Source: Alphaproteobacteria bacterium
GTDB taxonomy: Bacteria; Pseudomonadota; Alphaproteobacteria; Rs-D84
Assembly (NCBI GenBank): GCA_017650505.1
Contig: JAGCET010000001.1
Coordinates: 4,795-68,794, forward strand
Direction: 5' to 3'
DNA: 64,000 nucleotides
Shown here: piece after piece, positions 1 to 6,746 of the stretch
How positions within the stretch are numbered: position 1 is the stretch's first letter
Layout of the letters: every line of letters begins with the position of its first letter
Program-made: the position numbers and the translations under genes
Notes under the pieces: generated by a model
The model's database searches: none
Seen by the model: only the letters and a program-made list of their open reading frames with translations
What the model was told of the DNA's origin: nothing

Positions 1-1103
1 GGGAAACCTGTTCTGCTGCCTGTTGGGGCGATTGTTTGATAAATATCTACGTTGGTATAGCCATCAAATTCTTCGGGGTATTTGCCGGCATATTCGATTG
101 TAAATCCAGATTTTGCCCAAGATTCAGCCTCGGATTCTAAACAATCTGGAATGTTTTTACACAATTTGCTATCAATTTTCCATTTAACATTGCTGTCATA
201 TTCGCCATATTTTATCGTCATGTCGGCATTTTTAAAACTGGTTCCTTGACCTTCACGCAATAAAACCAACGGCGGTTTACACGTCCCATCATCGCACTTC
301 ATTTTATATACCAAAATAACATCGGAAAATCCCCAAGGATCTGCATCTGCTTTTAAATCAGCAAGTATATATGGGTCGCGTTTTTCTTTATACCAAACTA
401 TTTTTATTTTATCGTTTTGTCCACAATTTTGAACAACTGAGTTATATTCCTTTTTTGTGGTGCAATGATGCCCGTAATTTTTCCATTCGCCGTCTTTATG
501 CATGAATATTTCGTTGTTGTCGCCCAAATATACACTTGTTTCTTTATTTGGGTCATTAAAGATTCGTTGAAATGAAACAAATTTGTCTTCTTGGCCATAA
601 TTGTATGCAACAGATATAGATTCCCCATCTTTCCATACGACGTCAAATTTATATTTATCACAAGATTCACCAAAAGTTTCTTTTTGTTTTGATGTTGGTG
701 GTGTTGGTGATGGTATAAGTGAAAGTAATTCTTGGAAATCTTTGTAATCCCCGGCTATCGTGTTTTTGGTTGTGCCATTGTATATTGTGAAAATATAACT
801 TGCATTTTTTACAGGGTCAAAACCTTTGAAACGCAGGTCAATCGGGAAACATACTTGTTCATAAAAAATTTGAACATTGTCTTTATTAACAATGGTATGC
901 GTACAATCATCAAATGTTGGAATATTGGTTGACGTGATTGAACCAGATGGCGCGTTCTTTATTGTTTCGACAAGGTTTGCAATTTGTTCCTTTTTGGCTT
1001 TTTCGTATTCGATTTTCAATTTATCTTGTTCCGGGGTAAGGGATGCATACACATTACATATTGTAAATATGCACGTAATAATGGATAGAAATATTTTCTT
1101 CAT
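1..1103 (-). CDS. Secreted protein of unknown function, C-terminus cut by window edge
   Basis: An open frame runs from an ATG at 1101-1103 (minus strand) off the left edge, giving about 367 codons without a stop. It begins with a signal peptide (MKK, hydrophobic core, cleavage after an NVYA-type motif near residue 20). A charged stretch rich in Glu and Lys follows, then blocks with paired cysteines and alternating beta-type segments rich in Trp, Tyr, Lys and Asp. An AGGATCTCC stretch precedes the ATG, and TATAAT lies at 1125-1130 on the minus strand. I recognise no named family. The protein is probably periplasmic or surface-exposed, like the other secreted Cys-containing proteins in this window. 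The missing C-terminus prevents a better call. Confidence 0.75.
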   Translation of the reverse strand, partial: MKKIFLSIITCIFTICNVYASLTPEQDKLKIEYEKAKKEQIANLVETIKNAPSGSITSTNIPTFDDCTHTIVNKDNVQIFYEQVCFPIDLRFKGFDPVKNASYIFTIYNGTTKNTIAGDYKDFQELLSLIPSPTPPTSKQKETFGESCDKYKFDVVWKDGESISVAYNYGQEDKFVSFQRIFNDPNKETSVYLGDNNEIFMHKDGEWKNYGHHCTTKKEYNSVVQNCGQNDKIKIVWYKEKRDPYILADLKADADPWGFSDVILVYKMKCDDGTCKPPLVLLREGQGTSFKNADMTIKYGEYDSNVKWKIDSKLCKNIPDCLESEAESWAKSGFTIEYAGKYPEEFDGYTNVDIYQTIAPTGSRTGF

Positions 1104-1192
1104 ATCGGAGATCCTTTACAGCGAATTATACCATATATGGTTGTGATATCAGAGTGGAAAATTTTATGGCAAGGTCATATTTAACTATATAA

Positions 1193-1687
1193 TTACCTAC
1201 GCATTTGCAGGTTTTGTGGTTGAATCTGTGGTAATGGTTTAACAATGTCGGACAATTGTAATTCTGGGACAGTATCTATTAAATGTTGCATGCCGGTGCC
1301 AACGTATTTAATGGCGGCATCTAAATCACGGGTTAGCCATCGGCGATTGCCGTTCGGGTATTCTTGGATTATATGATTTTTTACGTATTTGTTATATGCG
1401 GTTGCAAACAGTTTGTTTAATCTATTTGTATCGGTCACGTACTTATTATCGAATACCAACGATATTCCAAAAAAAGACCCGGGACGTCCGTTGATATCGT
1501 TGAATAATGCGCCGGGTTTTTCGTTAACCAAGAACGAATAATAAACTTTATTTTTCCGGCGGGTAGTATTCATTGTAAATTCTTGTTTGCGCGGAATGTA
1601 AAACGTCCCAAGAAAATCGGCCGAATCGGCATCGCATTCTGAATTTTGAAATCCATACGGAACACCAAATAAAATAACTTCTGCCAT
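1193..1687 (-). CDS. Conserved hypothetical protein, 164 aa
   Basis: Soluble 164-residue protein starting MAEVILFGVPYGF, with no signal peptide or membrane segment. An AAAGG site precedes the ATG, and TATAAT at 1706-1711 (minus strand) follows the TG-N-TATAAT style seen elsewhere here. A central motif around SFFGISLVF (about residues 71-79) and an Arg/Lys-rich middle are visible. The start resembles uncharacterised proteins I associate with gut Bacteroidales, but that is a recollection, not a search result. The C-terminal 20 residues are rich in Pro and Gln and look flexible. No function is proposed. It lies in tandem with the partial secreted protein but 89 nt away, so it need not share a transcript. 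Confidence 0.65.
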   Translation of the reverse strand: MAEVILFGVPYGFQNSECDADSADFLGTFYIPRKQEFTMNTTRRKNKVYYSFLVNEKPGALFNDINGRPGSFFGISLVFDNKYVTDTNRLNKLFATAYNKYVKNHIIQEYPNGNRRWLTRDLDAAIKYVGTGMQHLIDTVPELQLSDIVKPLPQIQPQNLQMRR

Positions 1688-1792
1688 TTATATACCTTTT
1701 TGAACATTATATCATATTTACTGTATTTTGAAAAAAACTTGTTTCGCAGATATCAAAGTTATAGAATTTGACCAAGAACAAGGAGATATAAA

Positions 1793-2356
1793 ATGAATAT
1801 TGTTTTTTGCCATGGTGTTATGGGGCCAAGATTTGATTGGGATAAACGGACATACGATGATTCCCCGTGGTGGGCAGATTGGTTGCAATTCTATACAGAA
1901 CTTGAACACGATGTCATTATGCAAAAACCATATTTTCCACACGCTCATGTATTACTTATGAAATATGATGAGTGGGAACAGATAATGGAACGGCAAGAGA
2001 TAAATGAAAATACTATTTTGATTGGACATTCTGCGGGTGGTGGATTTGTGCTGAAATATTTATCTTGGCATCCAGAATTACGTGTGCGCCAGGTTGTATT
2101 GGTTGCGCCGTGGGTGGATGCGGAAAATTTTCAACCGTTCGGATTCTATAAGGGGTTGAATTTGAATAACGCCATTGTATCCCAGGCCGAGCAGGGCATA
2201 GATTTAATGATTTCTGATGATGATATGCCACATATAATCGCCAGTTTTGAACAAATAACAAAAAATATTCCGGATATTCGTGTGCATAAATTTTCTGGGC
2301 GTGGTCATTTTACAGGGGCCGAATTGCCCGAAATTATGCCGATTATACGGTGGTAA
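1793..2356 (+). CDS. RBBP9/YdeN-type serine hydrolase
   Basis: A 187-residue alpha/beta hydrolase. The chain opens with a beta strand and an FCHGVMG turn, carries the nucleophile elbow GHSAGGG (Ser near residue 80) and ends with a GRGHFTG segment that would supply the catalytic His. A DDDMPH segment between them, near residue 145, is the likely acid. Small size, the GHSxGG elbow and the missing lid fit the RBBP9/YdeN family of cytosolic serine hydrolases, whose substrates are mostly unknown. The start follows an AAGGAG site by a good distance. The gene is a single transcription unit, divergent from the 1193-1687 gene. The substrate cannot be inferred. Confidence 0.8.
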   Translation: MNIVFCHGVMGPRFDWDKRTYDDSPWWADWLQFYTELEHDVIMQKPYFPHAHVLLMKYDEWEQIMERQEINENTILIGHSAGGGFVLKYLSWHPELRVRQVVLVAPWVDAENFQPFGFYKGLNLNNAIVSQAEQGIDLMISDDDMPHIIASFEQITKNIPDIRVHKFSGRGHFTGAELPEIMPIIRW

Positions 2357-2665
2357 TTCGGGATGTTTTCCCAAATAAATTATTGTTCGGAATTTATGGT
2401 GATATTTTTTCCTAAAATACAAATATTTTTTGTATGTGAAAAATGAATAAAAATCGCAGAAAACCAATGTATACGCGGTTTCTTTAATGGTGCGATAATC
2501 AAAATATATAAAAATAGTATGTAATTATTTGTTTCCAGTATGATTTGTGTGTATTTTGTATGGGGGTGTATACCCCTTTTTAGATATCTGATGCATAAAA
2601 ATAGGATAAAATAAAATTTTTTGAAATGAATATAATGAAAAATGTCATAACCAAAGGAGGCAAAA
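2357..2665. other. AT-rich intergenic stretch
   Basis: This 309-nt gap has no credible ORF. It holds one terminator-like hairpin at 2563-2581 and AT-rich, promoter-like sequence just before the small HTH gene. I see nothing else in it. Confidence 0.5.
2563..2581 (+). terminator. Short hairpin with T-run
   Basis: A GGGGT/ACCCC stem with a GTAT loop is followed by TTTTT. It sits 200 nt beyond the hydrolase gene and 85 nt before the HTH gene, so it would insulate the latter. The stem is short. Confidence 0.45.
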
Positions 2666-2893
2666 ATGACACATCAAGATATCTGGCAGGCAATTGAAAA
2701 TTTCGCGGTTCAACAAAATATGTCGTGTTCCGGCTTGGCGCGTTTTTCAGGATTAGATGCAACAACATTTAACAAAAGCAAGCGGTGGTCAAAATATGGA
2801 CAACCAAGATGGCCTTCGACAAACAGTATTGCAAAAATATTGAATTCGACGGGTAAAACATTGGCGGATTTTGTAAAGTGCATTTGCGAATAA
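2666..2893 (+). CDS. Small helix-turn-helix DNA-binding protein
   Basis: A 75-residue protein made almost only of one XRE-like helix-turn-helix. A helix containing CSGLARFSGL is followed by DATTFNKSKR, the turn and recognition helix. The form is typical of the N-terminal domain of alphaproteobacterial S24/LexA-type repressors, but the peptidase/dimerisation half is absent and the frame ends cleanly after about 70 residues. A very strong ribosome site (AAAGGAGG, 5 nt from ATG) shows it is translated. It precedes a LysR-type gene by 43 nt and could be cotranscribed with it. It may bind DNA as a stand-alone domain, or it may be a trimmed phage-type repressor. Confidence 0.7.
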   Translation: MTHQDIWQAIENFAVQQNMSCSGLARFSGLDATTFNKSKRWSKYGQPRWPSTNSIAKILNSTGKTLADFVKCICE

Positions 2894-2936
2894 ATATTTT
2901 TGTTTACAACGTGATTTATTTGTTTAGGATACAAGT

Positions 2937-3839
2937 ATGTCAACATTGAAAACGAAAATACTTTTACTGAAAGAGCTGCTTGCACTGAAAGAGGTTGTTG
3001 ATAAGGGTAGTATTCAAATCGCGGCGTGTGAAAACGGTATGAAGAATTCTAATCTGTCCCAACTGATTAAGAATTTGGAAGACAGATTTAATACTAAACT
3101 TATCAACAGAAATTTTGATGGCAGCCAACCAACAAATTCCACCCAACTTATATACAATGATATATGTGCCATAGAAGGTTTGCTGAATAAAATTTCAGAA
3201 AATTTTGTCGATATGGATTCTTTGTCTGGTTCTGTATCCGTGTGGACCGAAGAAGGTCTGTTTGGCAGTTTTATTTTGAAAGATTTATCGGAATTTTATT
3301 CTAAATATCCGAAACTTCGTTTGGAATTGCTGATGCGGAAAGAGCCAGATGTATCGACGATGGATATTCTTATTGTTAAACCGAAATTGCACCCAAATGT
3401 TCATGGAACGGTTTTGTTTAAATTTAAAACACACCTAAAATTCTATACCAGTAAAAAGTATTTGGAAGACCACGGTGTTCCAAAAAACATAAACGATTTA
3501 CTGGAAAATCATAATTTGTGTATGGTTAAACGTTATATGAATTTGCCCGAATATCAAAGTATCATAAAACGTGCAAAACATTTGAATACTACATCCGATT
3601 CGTTGGCATTGATATTTCGGTTGGTGAACGATGGCGATGGTATTACGGTTTTCCCATCGTGGTTTGAAGAAAGCAGCAAGAATTTAGTATGTTTAAATGA
3701 TTTGAATTATGAATATGAAATGGAAACACAATGTATTTGCCGGACTGAAATTGCCGAATCGCCAAAAGTGTCGGCGTTTGTAAATTTCTTTATAGATTTC
3801 TGTACCGGCCACAATGTTCCGATTGACATATATTATTAA
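2937..3839 (+). CDS. LysR-family transcriptional regulator
   Basis: 300 residues. The N-terminal winged helix (about residues 10-65: KELLALKEVVDKGSIQIAA, then NLSQLIKNLEDRFNTKL) matches the LysR helix-turn-helix, although the usual AA..L..SQ pattern is altered to NSNLSQ. The rest is a two-lobed effector-binding domain (residues 95-290). An AGGA site precedes the ATG. LysR regulators usually act on a divergent neighbour, but here the upstream gene is codirectional and the downstream one convergent, so the target is unclear. It could act with the small HTH protein just upstream. The effector cannot be guessed. Confidence 0.8.
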   Translation: MSTLKTKILLLKELLALKEVVDKGSIQIAACENGMKNSNLSQLIKNLEDRFNTKLINRNFDGSQPTNSTQLIYNDICAIEGLLNKISENFVDMDSLSGSVSVWTEEGLFGSFILKDLSEFYSKYPKLRLELLMRKEPDVSTMDILIVKPKLHPNVHGTVLFKFKTHLKFYTSKKYLEDHGVPKNINDLLENHNLCMVKRYMNLPEYQSIIKRAKHLNTTSDSLALIFRLVNDGDGITVFPSWFEESSKNLVCLNDLNYEYEMETQCICRTEIAESPKVSAFVNFFIDFCTGHNVPIDIYY

Positions 3840-3876
3840 AGAATGCCGCGGTATGCGAATTGGCCCGAATGAAATA

Positions 3877-4425
3877 TTATTTTCGTTTGGGTTTGTATAT
3901 AATATGCTTTTGGTTTACATAATCTTGTAAAATATTTTTACCTATTTCGGGTTCTATATTTCCGTATACAGTGATTTTTCGGCGTTTGAATTCTTTCAAC
4001 CAATCGGGTTTAAATCCTTCATCAAAACCGGTGATGTTTTCAACATCGCGGGATAATACGCCGAAATAGACATTCTTGATTCCCGACCACATAATTCCGC
4101 CAATGCACATCATACATGGTTCTGCGGTTATGTATAATGACAGGTTGCGTCCCGATAAATCATAGGTCTTTAATATCTTTTCCGATTCGTGTATAGCATT
4201 CATTTCTGCGTGATTATGACTGCATCCGCCTTTTATCACGGTGTTCGCAGATTTTGCCACCAAATGGCCGCGCCCATCATAAATTGCGGCCAAGAAAGGT
4301 CCGTGTCCGCGTGCAATGTATTTTGGTAATTCGTCATATAAATTCAGAATGATTTTTTTCGCGCGCCTAAGTTTTGCGTCGTCAATCTTTTCATTTGCAA
4401 TGATGGCGTTGGCATTTTTCTGCAT
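3877..4425 (-). CDS. Zinc-dependent nucleoside/guanine deaminase-like protein
   Basis: CMP/dCMP-deaminase fold. HAEMNAI gives the His zinc ligand and the catalytic Glu, and PCMMCIGGIMW supplies the two Cys ligands. A GFDEGF segment after the core resembles guanine deaminase/nucleoside deaminase members more than the tRNA adenosine deaminase TadA. The ATG at 4425 is chosen because an AGGGGGA site lies 8 nt upstream. A longer frame to 4482 would start without one. It is a single gene, convergent with the LysR regulator. Probable role is hydrolytic deamination of a purine or pyrimidine base or nucleoside in salvage. Substrate identity is not determined by the motifs. Confidence 0.8.
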   Translation of the reverse strand: MQKNANAIIANEKIDDAKLRRAKKIILNLYDELPKYIARGHGPFLAAIYDGRGHLVAKSANTVIKGGCSHNHAEMNAIHESEKILKTYDLSGRNLSLYITAEPCMMCIGGIMWSGIKNVYFGVLSRDVENITGFDEGFKPDWLKEFKRRKITVYGNIEPEIGKNILQDYVNQKHIIYKPKRK

Positions 4426-4497
4426 AGCATTCCCCCTGGTATTATCGTTGCATATTGTACAATTTATCGCCATAATAAACAAGTCGATTGTGTGGCG

Positions 4498-4510
4498 GCA
4501 AAGCGCGAGT
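4498..4510 (+). repeat. GCGAAACGCGAGT-type short repeat, copy 1
   Basis: GCAAAGCGCGAGT, a two-mismatch variant of the 13-mer found exactly at 5030-5042 and 5578-5590. It lies in the divergent space between the deaminase gene and the membrane-protein gene. Confidence 0.5.
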
Positions 4511-4531
4511 TGAAAAAATGAATTTTTTCCC

Positions 4532-4559
4532 TTGACTTTTTATTTTTTTGTGTTATATT
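4532..4559 (+). promoter_or_regulatory. Promoter with TTTTTTGTG before the -10
   Basis: TTGACT (4532-4537), 16-nt spacer, TATATT (4554-4559). The spacer ends in a T-run plus GTGT. Nearly the same sequence precedes two other orphan genes, at 45987-46014 and 33739-33766. Confidence 0.65.
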
Positions 4560-4588
4560 TATGTGTGTAGAAAACAAAAGGATAGAAA

Positions 4589-4978
4589 ATGAGAAGAGTA
4601 AACAAAGGTGACAGATTTTTAACGATAATCGGTTGGACATGTGCTGGGATTGGGGCTGCTGCTACCACTATTTTAGCTATGCTAACAGTTATGTTTTTGA
4701 CTGATGATGATCGTGATGCATTTGATATTGCTTATGGATGCGTGGATGGATTGGGTACTCTTTGGGCGGCCTGTGGCACCCTTTTTTCTGCATACTGTGC
4801 TACATCCATAAGCCGCGAAAGTTCTGTTAGAGTTGGTGGAAAACGTAAGCATAAAAAATGTGAAGTCAAGGCAGGTAATCCGTCTATTGCAACCGCGGAG
4901 ACCACCTATGGGGCTGTAAAACAAGCAGAAAGAGAAGTAATATTACGTTTCAGTAGTTGGTTTTTTAATAAAAAATAG
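4589..4978 (+). CDS. Small membrane protein of unknown function
   Basis: 129 residues with two predicted membrane helices (about residues 11-37 and 48-72), the first rich in Ala, Thr and Gly, separated by an acidic TDDDRDAFD loop. The C-terminal 55 residues are basic and hydrophilic and end in a short aromatic tail. An AAAGG site precedes the ATG. Expression is likely driven by the promoter at 4532-4559, of a type shared with two unrelated orphan genes in this window. I do not recognise the family. The two-helix hairpin plus cytosolic tail would fit a small inner-membrane protein, including a holin-like or toxin-like one, but nothing here proves that. Confidence 0.6.
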   Translation: MRRVNKGDRFLTIIGWTCAGIGAAATTILAMLTVMFLTDDDRDAFDIAYGCVDGLGTLWAACGTLFSAYCATSISRESSVRVGGKRKHKKCEVKAGNPSIATAETTYGAVKQAEREVILRFSSWFFNKK

Positions 4979-5029
4979 AGAACGGATATATTGTTTCCGT
5001 TTGCGGGAATCTTTAAGTGTGGTGTGTGG

Positions 5030-5042
5030 GCGAAACGCGAGT
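5030..5042 (+). repeat. GCGAAACGCGAGT short repeat, copy 2
   Basis: An exact 13-mer shared with 5578-5590. It ends one base before the stop codon of the minus-strand gene at 5043-5378. Confidence 0.55.
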
Positions 5043-5378
5043 TTATCTCCAATTATGTATTTCCTGGCTGTAATACATTATTTGCTTTTTCTTCATTTTC
5101 GCATAGTCTACTTCACATTGAGTTACTTCATCAACGACACCATTTGTATCCATAACTAATATTGCCGACGATAAATTTATCTTCATACGTTGCGCATCGA
5201 CTAAATGACCTATGTCTGAGGCTGTAAACATACCCCCCATAGGTGGATGTTTTATAAACGGAATAACTGGTGTTAAAACACAATATTTCCCAGAACAAGT
5301 CATTCGTTCGGCAAGATATGTGATTTCTGATTCCCACTTAAACGGGTCACCACATATTGTTATTATTGTAATTGTCAT
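5043..5378 (-). CDS. Nucleoside 2-deoxyribosyltransferase-like protein
   Basis: 111 residues starting MTITIITICGDP, a Rossmann-like beta strand and turn. A LTPV segment, a DAQRMKINLSSAILVMD core and a terminal EVDYAKMKKKQIMYY helix-strand follow. This layout, with an Asp in the ILVMD strand and a Glu in the following helix, resembles the DUF4406/nucleoside 2-deoxyribosyltransferase fold. Family members either transfer deoxyribose or are uncharacterised. An AAAGGA site precedes the ATG. It is probably monocistronic, and a 13-bp repeat abuts its stop codon. The catalytic assignment is by fold resemblance only. Confidence 0.55.
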   Translation of the reverse strand: MTITIITICGDPFKWESEITYLAERMTCSGKYCVLTPVIPFIKHPPMGGMFTASDIGHLVDAQRMKINLSSAILVMDTNGVVDEVTQCEVDYAKMKKKQIMYYSQEIHNWR

Positions 5379-5453
5379 AATTTTTCCTTTGTTGGGCGCA
5401 TTGTAATATAATTATTTGTAAATACAATAATTTTTTATTTTTATTTTAAAGTT

Positions 5454-5505
5454 GGTTCGAAAGTGTGTTTAAAAAGATAAAAAATCGAAATTTGACTTTC
5501 GAACT
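5454..5505. repeat. 52-bp palindromic repeat, copy 1
   Basis: Arms GTTCGAAAGT (5455-5464) and ACTTTCGAAC (5495-5504) are perfect inverted repeats around a 30-nt AT-rich centre. The whole unit recurs at 6206-6257 with one mismatch (5494 G, 6246 T), in the same orientation. The two copies flank the isochorismatase-like gene. Confidence 0.8.
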
Positions 5506-5577
5506 CGTGAAACTATTGGAAAATATGAGAATTTTTGCTCTTGTTCAAAATCTGTTTAATGTGGTTGTGGTTGTTAA

Positions 5578-5590
5578 GCGAAACGCGAGT
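5578..5590 (+). repeat. GCGAAACGCGAGT short repeat, copy 3
   Basis: Exact copy of 5030-5042. It ends 3 nt before the stop codon of the minus-strand gene at 5594-6034. Confidence 0.55.
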
Positions 5591-5593
5591 CAG

Positions 5594-6034
5594 TTATTTG
5601 ATATTTTTTATGCCTATATTTCGTTTTAACAGTTCCATAGCCATGTTGTGTAATTCTTGGGTTTCGCTATAACAGTAATCCTTTAGTATTATGGGCCTAA
5701 TATTATTTTCTATTAAGTCCATGGCTGTTTTATAAACACCTGCATCTGTATCAAATCCGCAAATATGTATTTCATCAAATTTTTTCATTTCAGGTAAAAA
5801 GGCAGAAAATATTATTTTATCATATACAATTGCGCCATCTTTTGGTGTAAAGGCAAGTTCCGGATTTTCAAAACCGTTCCAATCCAAAAATTTCAAAAGT
5901 GGTGAATTTGTGTTATTAAACTTTGCCACATAAACAGTATCATATTCATATTGTAAGTTTTCAACTTTCTTTACTAGTTCTGGTTTAGAAATTGCGGATT
6001 TTTGTACATCGATTATCAACAATGCTTTTGGCAT
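5594..6034 (-). CDS. Isochorismatase-like hydrolase lacking the catalytic Cys
   Basis: 146 residues of the isochorismatase-like cysteine-hydrolase fold. The N-terminal LLIIDVQ supplies the catalytic Asp (D9), and VYDKIIFSAF supplies the Lys (K73). In the GFDTDAGV motif (residues 93-100) the position normally held by the nucleophilic Cys is Gly99. The codon is GGT at 5738-5740, one base from TGT. The rest of the fold is intact and a good AGAGG site precedes the ATG, so it is expressed but probably not active as a canonical amidohydrolase. The gene is bracketed by two 52-bp palindromic repeats and followed by a 13-bp repeat. It could be a binding protein, a decaying gene, or a strain- or assembly-specific base change. 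Confidence 0.8.
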   Translation of the reverse strand: MPKALLIIDVQKSAISKPELVKKVENLQYEYDTVYVAKFNNTNSPLLKFLDWNGFENPELAFTPKDGAIVYDKIIFSAFLPEMKKFDEIHICGFDTDAGVYKTAMDLIENNIRPIILKDYCYSETQELHNMAMELLKRNIGIKNIK

Positions 6035-6114
6035 ATATAAACCTCTTAGTCCGATGTAAGTGTAACATAGTTGTTTTTAACATGCTATATATTTTTGCCA
6101 GCACACCCCACAAC

Positions 6115-6143
6115 CATCCGCCTTCGTTAAAACTACGGCGCGA
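6115..6143 (+). repeat. Dispersed GC-rich element, divergent copy
   Basis: CATCCGCCTTCG, then 10 diverged bases, then GGCGCGAC. This is a degenerate relative of the elements at 46662-46690 and 62744-62773. It is enclosed by inverted arms CACACCCC (6102-6109) and GGGGTGTG (6170-6177), which makes an extended stem-loop. Confidence 0.5.
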
Positions 6144-6205
6144 CTTCGCATTGAACAGTGATGTTAAGCGGGGTGTGTTGTTATTGTAAATCTAACATTT
6201 TTACA

Positions 6206-6257
6206 GGTTCGAAAGTGTGTTTAAAAAGATAAAAAATCGAAATTTTACTTTCGAACT
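6206..6257. repeat. 52-bp palindromic repeat, copy 2
   Basis: Same unit and orientation as 5454-5505 with a single mismatch. Arms are GTTCGAAAGT (6207-6216) and ACTTTCGAAC (6247-6256). Sequence identity stops at the outer ends of the arms, so the palindrome itself is the repeated unit. Confidence 0.8.
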
Positions 6258-6508
6258 GGAAAAATTGCGCACGGATTGGCTCGGTCGGCTTTGCCGACAC
6301 TACGCGCAACCCGTGACGATTTGGCTACGCCTTGCTTGCCAAATCTACTTGGTTTCGATTTTCTGGAATTCGCACGAGACCTTGATAAACAATAACCAAC
6401 CGCTGGGCAAAAACTCTATTAAAAATATCCGTTTTTGCACGGTTGCTAATTGTTCATCTGCGTATTGGTGCTGCGGCTATCGCCTCGCACCCATCCGTGC
6501 GCCAAGAA
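6258..6508. other. Non-coding stretch with several stem-loops
   Basis: About 250 nt richer in GC than the flanks, with no supported gene. It holds a two-tier hairpin (TTGCGC/GCGCAA enclosing GTCGGC-TTT-GCCGAC at 6284-6298), an ATTTGGC/GCCAAAT hairpin just after it, and GTGC/GCAC inverted repeats near 6470-6502. A frame reads through on the plus strand but runs into the tRNA, and I do not support it. It could be a decayed repeat cluster or a structured RNA. Confidence 0.4.
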
Positions 6509-6535
6509 AATTAAAAAATGCCCCGTTGGGGCATT
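6509..6535 (-). terminator. Terminator of tRNA-Gln
   Basis: Read on the minus strand, the stem AATGCCCC/GGGGCATT with a 3-nt loop is followed by TTTTTTAATTTT. It starts 10 nt beyond the tRNA 3' end. Confidence 0.8.
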
Positions 6536-6544
6536 GTTTAATTT

Positions 6545-6618
6545 TGGTTGGGGCGTACGGATTCGAACCATAATAAAGAGAACCAAAATCTCTTGTCCTA
6601 CCATTAGACGACGCCCCA
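6545..6618 (-). tRNA. tRNA-Gln (UUG)
   Basis: A cloverleaf can be drawn on the minus strand. The 7-bp acceptor is TGGGGCG/CGCCCCA, the D stem GTCT/GGAC, the anticodon stem AGAGA/TCTCT with loop TTTTGGT (anticodon TTG) and the T arm TATGG-TTCGAAT-CCGTA, followed by discriminator A and an encoded CCA (6545-6547). It has its own promoter at 6630-6657 and terminator at 6509-6535, so it is an independent unit reading CAA codons. Confidence 0.93.
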
Positions 6619-6629
6619 AAGGTACGTTG

Positions 6630-6657
6630 ATTATAGACGTATTTCGGTGTTTTGCAA
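6630..6657 (-). promoter_or_regulatory. Promoter of tRNA-Gln
   Basis: On the minus strand, TTGCAA (6652-6657), 16-nt spacer, TATAAT (6630-6635), placed 12 nt before the tRNA 5' end. Confidence 0.75.
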
Positions 6658-6686
6658 TAATAAAATAAATTTTTTCATTTTTGGAC

Positions 6687-6714
6687 TTGATTTTTAATCG
6701 TTAAAAATTATAAT
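6687..6714 (+). promoter_or_regulatory. Promoter and candidate MarR operator of the efflux operon
   Basis: TTGATT (6687-6692), 16-nt spacer, TATAAT (6709-6714). The spacer holds a perfect inverted repeat, TTTTTAA-TCG-TTAAAAA (6691-6707), placed where a bound MarR dimer would block RNA polymerase. Autoregulation by the first gene of the operon is the simplest reading. Confidence 0.65.
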
Positions 6715-6746
6715 GATTTTTGGTTTTAATAAATAGGAGTGTAGTA

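Noticed and set aside
4498..6180. Integron-like cassette array
   Set aside because: Small genes followed by short repeats and a GTTAAGC motif near 6164 suggested attC sites, but there is no integrase gene nearby, the repeats do not form paired R and L boxes, and the genes have their own promoters and mixed orientations.
6217..6573. 118-codon plus-strand open frame
   Set aside because: It runs through the stem-loop region and into tRNA-Gln on the other strand, has no ribosome site, and starts inside the 52-bp repeat.
6545..6618. tRNA gene as an integration site of a genomic island
   Set aside because: No repeated tRNA 3' end was found elsewhere in the window, and no integrase is adjacent.
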